Source: Prolixibacteraceae bacterium UBA6162
Lineage (GTDB): Bacteria; Bacteroidota; Bacteroidia; Bacteroidales; Prolixibacteraceae
NCBI GenBank assembly: GCA_002428215.1
Contig: DIUI01000115.1
Coordinates: forward strand, 1-20,032
Reading direction: 5' to 3'
Length of the DNA: 20,032 nt
Made by a program: the position numbers and the translations under genes. Below the pieces are notes generated by a model. That model worked only from the letters and a program-made list of their open reading frames with translations. It did no database searches and was not told the DNA's origin. This document shows, piece by piece, positions 15,378-20,032 of the stretch (position 1 is its first letter; each line of letters opens with the position of its first letter).

Positions 15378-16304
15378 TTAATTGTCGCGCGTTTCGGTCA
15401 TTTTGAAAAGCTGAGTGGCCTGATCTGTAATAAAACCCCCAAACAGCTTCTCTCCTTCATCGGACATGTAAAATCCCCTCTCGGTAAACTCATAATAAGC
15501 ATAGGTCCATTCCAACTCGCGAAATTCGCCATCGCTGTCTTTAAGTCGAAACGACTCTTTAACCGCAGCCGTTGCCGATTGGCGAAGTATGGAATTACGA
15601 TCGCCCTCCACCGTATCCTTGAAAGGTATTCCTGCTTCAGAAAGAACCCCTATAGTAGTTTCGATATCCGGCCATTCGGGAACCTGTTGCAGATTTATGT
15701 TTGCAGCAAAATGGTTAACCGCATTGCCATGCAGTAAGGTCCATGCAGCATACTGTGATACATCGTTAATATTCAGAAGATTGTCGCGAGTCGGCAATAT
15801 CCATGGCAATCTGAAATAACCTGTGAGTTCTTCTACCAGGATAGTTGCAGCCTCCTGGGTAATTGAGCCACTTTTACCCACAATATTCATTAGCTCAATA
15901 GCCTGCTCAGACAAAAGATAGGGAGCATCGTGGACTGTATCGCGTACAACCTGTTTTACCCAGTCGGGCATTGCATCGACATCGAGTTGACTAATAAAGA
16001 TTCTGGGAAGCAGAGGATCGGGATGCTCAAGATGAACAGCATTAACGTGAATATTGGGGAATCTGTATTTTCCGGCTCTTTTGTAATGAAGGGTTTCGAA
16101 GATATGAGCCAAGGCGGCAATGCCTGCTGGCTGTTCACCAGTGGGTGTATTCAGGGTGCGGAATGCCAAATGATCATGAACTACCTGACCTCCTTTTGCG
16201 GTGACCAGATCGGCATATTTGCGAGCGTAGGGAACACGTTGCAGGTATTGACCCCAAAGATTATCAATCAATCCCTTAACCAGTTTCGACGAAGTTGTCC
16301 TCAT
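15378..16304 (-). CDS. DUF1338-family protein (2-oxoadipate dioxygenase/decarboxylase-like)
   Basis: This 308-residue cytosolic protein belongs to the DUF1338 family, whose characterised member HglS (YdcJ) is an Fe(II) enzyme converting 2-oxoadipate to D-2-hydroxyglutarate during lysine breakdown. VHDHLAFRTL at 42-51 contains H45, HGNAVNHFA at 192-200 contains H198, and WTYAYYEFTERGF at 266-278 contains E272/E275. These fit the two-His-one-Glu metal site, with H45 to H198 about 150 residues apart, close to the HglS spacing as I recall it. It is clearly shorter than proteobacterial HglS. No other lysine-catabolic gene is nearby, so the 2-oxoadipate assignment is tentative and another 2-oxoacid could be the substrate. 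It converges with the ATP-grasp gene and lies 157 bp downstream of the Gfo/Idh/MocA gene, with no clear promoter box in the gap. Confidence 0.82.
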   Translation of the reverse strand: MRTTSSKLVKGLIDNLWGQYLQRVPYARKYADLVTAKGGQVVHDHLAFRTLNTPTGEQPAGIAALAHIFETLHYKRAGKYRFPNIHVNAVHLEHPDPLLPRIFISQLDVDAMPDWVKQVVRDTVHDAPYLLSEQAIELMNIVGKSGSITQEAATILVEELTGYFRLPWILPTRDNLLNINDVSQYAAWTLLHGNAVNHFAANINLQQVPEWPDIETTIGVLSEAGIPFKDTVEGDRNSILRQSATAAVKESFRLKDSDGEFRELEWTYAYYEFTERGFYMSDEGEKLFGGFITDQATQLFKMTETRDN

Positions 16305-16461
16305 AGCGCTGAGTATTAAGTTTAAAGAAAAGCAGAGCCCACAGAACCTAATGACCGATAAACCATTACATCACAAACATCAGCTTGTCGATCTAGATTC
16401 CCGACTGTGATATACCTTTAAACTGATAAAATGGGATCAGGGTTTCCAAAAAAATTGTGTT

Positions 16462-17784
16462 TTACAATACAGGCAACTCCCAGGGTTTACGATAAACTGG
16501 CTGAAGCATGGAATTTGCACGACTTGAATCACTGAAACGATTCAATTTTGAATCCCAGGTTAACCGATAATCCCCGGAGCGAATACAAAGATTGGCAGTA
16601 TGGGCTGCAACTGCAGCAGCCCGACCGATTTCAGGCGGACACACGGGTGCCTTTCTGGAACGGATAGAGTCGATAAAATTGGATACATGGTCGCCGTGGT
16701 TCTCTCCTTTCATGGGGACCTCTACTTTGGATGCCTTAAAGCTACTTGCCCGATTATCCCATTCCGGTATTACTTTGTAACCCGACCTGTTGACCACTAT
16801 CGTGGCATTATCGCCTATAAAAGCCAAACCATAATTCTGATCCCAGGGTCCTTTTTCAGTACCGGCAGTGTGATCCCATGTAACCAGAAGGTTTTCGTAT
16901 TGCCAGATTACCGATTGGGTATCGAATGTCTCATGCGCATGGCCCGGAAAAGAAAGATTGCCTCCCGAAGCAAGTGTTACTGTGGGTGCCGACACAATAT
17001 CTTTGGACCACAAAGCCATATCTATAAGATGCACTCCCCAATCGGTGAGCAGTCCACCACCATAATCCCAAAACATTCGCCAACTACCGTGAAACCTGGA
17101 GGCATTAAAGCTCCTTTGTGGGGCCGGTCCGAGCCACATATCAAAATCCACCCCTTCGGGCACCGGTTGATCCGGCTGAACGGGTTGCCCCACTCCATAA
17201 TTAAAATTACACCAAATATTCACCTTTCTGAGGGTTCCGAGGGTACCATTCTTGACCAGTCGGTTAACTGCCTGCCACTCCGGACCACTTCGCTGCTGTT
17301 GCCCAACCTGTACAATGCGGTTGTATTTGCGGGCAGCTCTGACCATGAGGTCGCATTCGGCGATGGAGTTGGCCATAGGCTTCTCTACATATACATCCTT
17401 ACCCGCCTCGCAAGCATACACAGTTTGCAAGCAATGCCAGTGGTCGGGTGTGCCAATTATAACCGCATCAATCTCCCTGTTATCGAGCAAGGCTCTGAAA
17501 TCGCTATAGAGTTTTGGCCTTTGACCATATCGGTTGAGAACGTCGGCGGCACGCCTTTCAAGCAATGGTTTGTCTACATCGCACAATGCAACACATTTAA
17601 CTCCCGGAATCTCAAGATGGCGCTCAAGGATGCCAAATCCCATATTTCTGACACCAATGAGCGCAATGTTAAGCTGATCGGATGGTACACCTGCAAAGGC
17701 CGACGACTTGAAAGAAGACATACTGCTGATGCCGGCCGCAGCCAACGAGGTAGTGCGGATGAAAGCTCTTCGATTGGTTGCCAT
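16462..17784 (-). CDS. Gfo/Idh/MocA-family oxidoreductase with Tat signal
   Basis: This 440-residue NAD(P)-dependent oxidoreductase is predicted to be exported folded, with its cofactor, by the Tat system: NRRAFIRTTSLAAAG at 4-18 carries the twin arginine, and a small-residue region ends near SAFAG at 28-32. The Rossmann loop is GVRNMG at 44-49, D69 in LCDVD follows the second strand, VYVEKPM at 131-137 is the EKP motif of the family, and GGGLLTDWGVHLID at 242-255 carries the C-terminal domain signature with D248 and H252. Exported members in Bacteroidota often accompany glycan-degradation loci or act as glycosidases by an NAD-dependent redox mechanism, but the substrate here is unknown. It starts 43 bp after the stop of the PfkB kinase gene, so the two are probably co-transcribed. 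Confidence 0.9.
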   Translation of the reverse strand: MATNRRAFIRTTSLAAAGISSMSSFKSSAFAGVPSDQLNIALIGVRNMGFGILERHLEIPGVKCVALCDVDKPLLERRAADVLNRYGQRPKLYSDFRALLDNREIDAVIIGTPDHWHCLQTVYACEAGKDVYVEKPMANSIAECDLMVRAARKYNRIVQVGQQQRSGPEWQAVNRLVKNGTLGTLRKVNIWCNFNYGVGQPVQPDQPVPEGVDFDMWLGPAPQRSFNASRFHGSWRMFWDYGGGLLTDWGVHLIDMALWSKDIVSAPTVTLASGGNLSFPGHAHETFDTQSVIWQYENLLVTWDHTAGTEKGPWDQNYGLAFIGDNATIVVNRSGYKVIPEWDNRASSFKASKVEVPMKGENHGDHVSNFIDSIRSRKAPVCPPEIGRAAAVAAHTANLCIRSGDYRLTWDSKLNRFSDSSRANSMLQPVYRKPWELPVL

Positions 17785-17827
17785 AATGCAAAAGGGTTTA
17801 GTTAGTAACGCCTTCTAAAGATAAGAA

Positions 17828-18733
17828 TTAACGGCGTTCTCCCCTTTGCATTAAATCAATAATATCGGATTTTGGAATTCGGGTGGTGGCACCATGGGTA
17901 GTTGCGGTTATGGCACCGGCCGCATTGGCAAAGCGCAACGCGGCATAGATATCTCGGTTTTCGAGAAATTCATGCAGGAAGGCAGCCGAAAATGCAGAAC
18001 CAGACCCCACTGTATCCACCATATCTATCTTATATCCCGGATCCTCATAAAAGTCTCCATCACGGGTTATGGCCATTGCGCCCGATTTGCTTTGGGTAAC
18101 GAGCACCAAATCGAGGTCAAACTCATTTATAGCCTCCATCGCCAGAGCTTTTGTATCGAATTCAAATAATCCGAGTTCACTTTTCAATGTGTATAACTCA
18201 TTCTCCTTAACCCGTAAGATATTCGCAGAAGTTAGACTACTCTCCAGGATTGGTCGGTTGTATCCATTCTTTCGCAACTTAAGGTCGAGATATTTAACCG
18301 GAAGGGGTGCCTCCTTGAGCAATTCGCGCAGCGTATTTTTGGAAATCCCATAACGCTGAACTAATGTGCCAAATACCAAACAGTCGGCTTCACGCACAAG
18401 CCGAAGGGCCGACGAGGTAAACTCAATATGGTCAAAGGCCATATCAGGTTCAATGATGTAATCGGGTCTTCCTTCGTTGCCAACCTTCACTGTCGCTGAT
18501 CCGGTGGGGAAAATAGGATCCAGCTGCACATTCTCGTCAGAGATTCCCATGAAGGATAATTGCTTCAATGCTTCCTTCCCCTCAACATCATTACCTGCCC
18601 GTGATAGCAGATGTCCGCAATCTCCCAGCGCATTTACACGGAAAACCAAATTCACGGGCGCTCCACCAAGCTGTTTTCCATCCTGAAAGATATCCCAAAC
18701 AAGTTCCCCGAATGCAACAATATTTTTGCCCAT
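17828..18733 (-). CDS. PfkB-family sugar kinase, fructokinase-like, catalytic Asp position is Ser
   Basis: This 301-residue ribokinase-fold protein is closest in feel to fructokinases: GELVWDIF at 9-16, GGAPVN at 23-28 (sugar binding), and KENELYTL at 177-184, which fits the NxxE region. Signature 2 normally reads DTxGAGD, with the last Asp as catalytic base. Here it reads DTVGSGSAFSAAF from 240, so residue 246 is Ser (TCT, two base changes from an Asp codon). The rest of the domain looks intact, with no frameshift or stop, so the gene is maintained; activity is doubtful. I take the ATG at 18733, because the longer frame begins with TTG at 18766, upstream of the predicted -7 box. A promoter box lies 21 nt upstream, and the gene probably heads an operon with the exported oxidoreductase. 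Confidence 0.85.
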   Translation of the reverse strand: MGKNIVAFGELVWDIFQDGKQLGGAPVNLVFRVNALGDCGHLLSRAGNDVEGKEALKQLSFMGISDENVQLDPIFPTGSATVKVGNEGRPDYIIEPDMAFDHIEFTSSALRLVREADCLVFGTLVQRYGISKNTLRELLKEAPLPVKYLDLKLRKNGYNRPILESSLTSANILRVKENELYTLKSELGLFEFDTKALAMEAINEFDLDLVLVTQSKSGAMAITRDGDFYEDPGYKIDMVDTVGSGSAFSAAFLHEFLENRDIYAALRFANAAGAITATTHGATTRIPKSDIIDLMQRGERR

Positions 18734-18754
18734 TTGCCAATTCTGTTCTATCTG

Positions 18755-18762
18755 CAAAAGTA
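18755..18762 (-). promoter_or_regulatory. Predicted -7 box (TACTTTTG) of the PfkB-Gfo/Idh/MocA operon
   Basis: Read on the minus strand, TACTTTTG is an exact TAnnTTTG match ending 21 nt before the ATG at 18733. Just upstream, at about the -33 region, lies the inverted repeat TTAGG-11-CCTAA (18769-18789), which could be an operator. No exact TTTG -33 box is present. Confidence 0.55.
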
Positions 18763-18814
18763 GCAATTTTAGGCGTTAAGTATACCTAAAGACCCTTTCC
18801 CGACACCATCTGCA

Positions 18815-20032
18815 TTAAACGTTCACATAAGCAGCCACAAATCGATTCAGGACATCCGTAAGTTTCGGACTTCCAATCTCCTCAAGATCGTAGGTAACGC
18901 GTACAACAGGCTTGTCGATTTGTATGAGCCGACAAAGATCAATGGGAGTACCAATGGCCACAACATCGCATGGAGTTTGGCGGATGGTAGCTTCGAGGTC
19001 GGAAATCTGTTCGGGCGAATACCCCATGGCTGGCAAAAGCGCACCTATCCCGGGATAGGTATGGAAAGTTTCTTTGAGCTTGCCGCACAGAAAGGGACGT
19101 GGATCTACCATCTCAGCAGCACCAAATTTCAATGAAGCCACAACGGCAGCACCCATCTTCATCTCTCCATGGGTTAGAGTAGGCCCATCCTCGACTGCCA
19201 AAACCCGCTTTCCGCGCAGCAATTCGGGCTTATCTGCCTGTACCGGACTGGCAGCATCAATGACCACTGCCGAGGGATTGAGCAGAGAAATGTTCTTCCT
19301 TACCTTATCAATCTCTTCCGGATGAGCGGTGTCTATTTTATTGATTATGATTACATCGGCTCCCAGGAAATTCAGCTCGCTCGGATAATAACTCAACTCC
19401 GCACCCGCCCGGTGGGGGTCGGCAACCACAATGGAAAGATCGGGACGATAGAAGGAAAAATCGTTGTTGCCACCATCCCAAACAATGACATCACAACCTG
19501 CAGGATCATTTTCTGCGGCGTGAAGGATTGAACCGTAATCAACCCCCGCATAAATCACATTTCCACGCACGATGTGGGGTTCATACTCCTCGATCTCCTC
19601 TATGGTGCAGTGGTGTTTTTCGAGATCATCCAAGACAGCAAAACGTTGCACCTTTTGAGCATTCAAGTCGCCATAAGGCATAGGATGCCTGATGGCGACT
19701 ACCTTTAAACCAAGCGACATAAGGAGCCGAACAATTTTTCTCGAAGTCTGACTTTTTCCGGCTCCTGTCCTGGTCGCACAGACCGATATTACCGGTTTTC
19801 GGCTCTTGAGCTGCGTTTGTGCCGGCCCCATGAGCCAGAACATAGCTCCGGCAGCATTGCACCGAGCCGACAGGTGCATTACATGCTCATTGGGAACGTC
19901 GCTGTAAGCAAAAACACAAACATCAACTTTATGTGAGACTATAAGGGCAGTCAGCCTTTCCTGAGATTCGACAGGTATACCCTTGGGGTATAGACTTCCA
20001 GCCAACTCAGGAGGATAAAGGCGATTGTCGAT
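18815..20032 (-). CDS. Cyclic 2,3-diphosphoglycerate synthetase-like P-loop protein, 5' end outside window
   Basis: The frame runs open to the right edge of the window, so the start is missing; 405 residues are visible. The first residues (RLYPPELAGSLYPKGIP) match the conserved region preceding the core of cDPGS-like proteins, which shows that an internal TTG at 20003-20005 is not the start. ATRTGAGKSQTS at 86-97 of the visible part is the P-loop of this family, WDGGNNDFSFYRPDL at 185-199 gives the Walker B-like segment, and NKIDT at 231-235 resembles the GTPase NKxD motif. Archaeal cDPGS makes cyclic 2,3-diphosphoglycerate from 2,3-diphosphoglycerate and ATP; bacterial homologues are widespread and uncharacterised, and are often annotated simply as GTPases. 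It ends 81 bp before the PfkB kinase start, and that gap holds a separate promoter box. Confidence 0.85.
   Translation of the reverse strand: MDNRLYPPELAGSLYPKGIPVESQERLTALIVSHKVDVCVFAYSDVPNEHVMHLSARCNAAGAMFWLMGPAQTQLKSRKPVISVCATRTGAGKSQTSRKIVRLLMSLGLKVVAIRHPMPYGDLNAQKVQRFAVLDDLEKHHCTIEEIEEYEPHIVRGNVIYAGVDYGSILHAAENDPAGCDVIVWDGGNNDFSFYRPDLSIVVADPHRAGAELSYYPSELNFLGADVIIINKIDTAHPEEIDKVRKNISLLNPSAVVIDAASPVQADKPELLRGKRVLAVEDGPTLTHGEMKMGAAVVASLKFGAAEMVDPRPFLCGKLKETFHTYPGIGALLPAMGYSPEQISDLEATIRQTPCDVVAIGTPIDLCRLIQIDKPVVRVTYDLEEIGSPKLTDVLNRFVAAYVNV

Noticed and set aside
16600..17805. 401-codon open frame on the plus strand, antisense to the Gfo/Idh/MocA gene
   Set aside because: Despite its length, it shows no recognisable domain, while the opposite strand has a complete Tat signal, EKP motif and family signatures.
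20003..20005. TTG as the start of the cDPGS-like gene
   Set aside because: The frame continues open to the window edge and the upstream residues (RLYPPEL) belong to the conserved family region, so the true start is outside.

Overview
The window looks like chromosomal DNA from a member of the Bacteroidota, probably an environmental Bacteroidales/Marinilabiliales-type organism, although the genus cannot be read from the sequence. The evidence is the gene content: a fused E1 alpha/beta 2-oxoacid dehydrogenase, a GH3-like enzyme, a CvpA plus ATP-grasp pair, a class II aldolase/SDR fusion and a 'WPQWRGP' beta-propeller protein. It is supported by at least five exact matches to the Bacteroidota -7 promoter box TAnnTTTG a short way upstream of start codons. 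Shine-Dalgarno sequences are weak or absent, as is usual in this phylum. I see no tRNA, rRNA, insertion sequence, prophage gene or CRISPR array, and nothing obviously foreign.

Left part (1-3463): the last codons of a 2-oxoacid dehydrogenase E2 subunit are followed by the E1 alpha/beta fusion. A secreted M23-LysM cell-wall endopeptidase on the other strand meets E1 tail to tail with overlapping stop codons.

Central-left (3752-8307): a three-gene operon encodes a PHP-like metal-dependent protein, a class II aldolase fused to a short-chain dehydrogenase, and a SorE-like zinc dehydrogenase. It is closed by a strong hairpin that also suits the opposing gene. It looks like a small sugar-phosphate or polyol catabolic module of unknown substrate. 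A leader-like stretch follows, then a leftward secreted PQQ-type beta-propeller protein.

Middle (10042-13271): an adenosine-kinase-type PfkB kinase (+) converges with a GH3-deoxynucleoside kinase operon (-). The adenosine-kinase-like protein and the deoxynucleoside kinase fit nucleoside salvage. GH3 is an acyl-adenylating enzyme of unknown substrate.

Right (13272-20032): a 305-bp divergent promoter region carries a near-perfect 18-bp palindrome and drives cvpA plus an uncharacterised ATP-grasp protein. A DUF1338 dioxygenase-family gene, a Tat-exported Gfo/Idh/MocA oxidoreductase, a fructokinase-like PfkB protein and a partial cyclic-2,3-diphosphoglycerate-synthetase-like P-loop protein all lie on the minus strand.

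The points most worth following up are: the fructokinase-like PfkB protein, whose catalytic Asp position is Ser (DTVGSGS); the ATP-grasp protein coupled to CvpA; the PHP/aldolase-SDR/SorE operon; and the palindrome downstream of the cvpA promoter. I do not see a clear-cut new defence or mobile system here.
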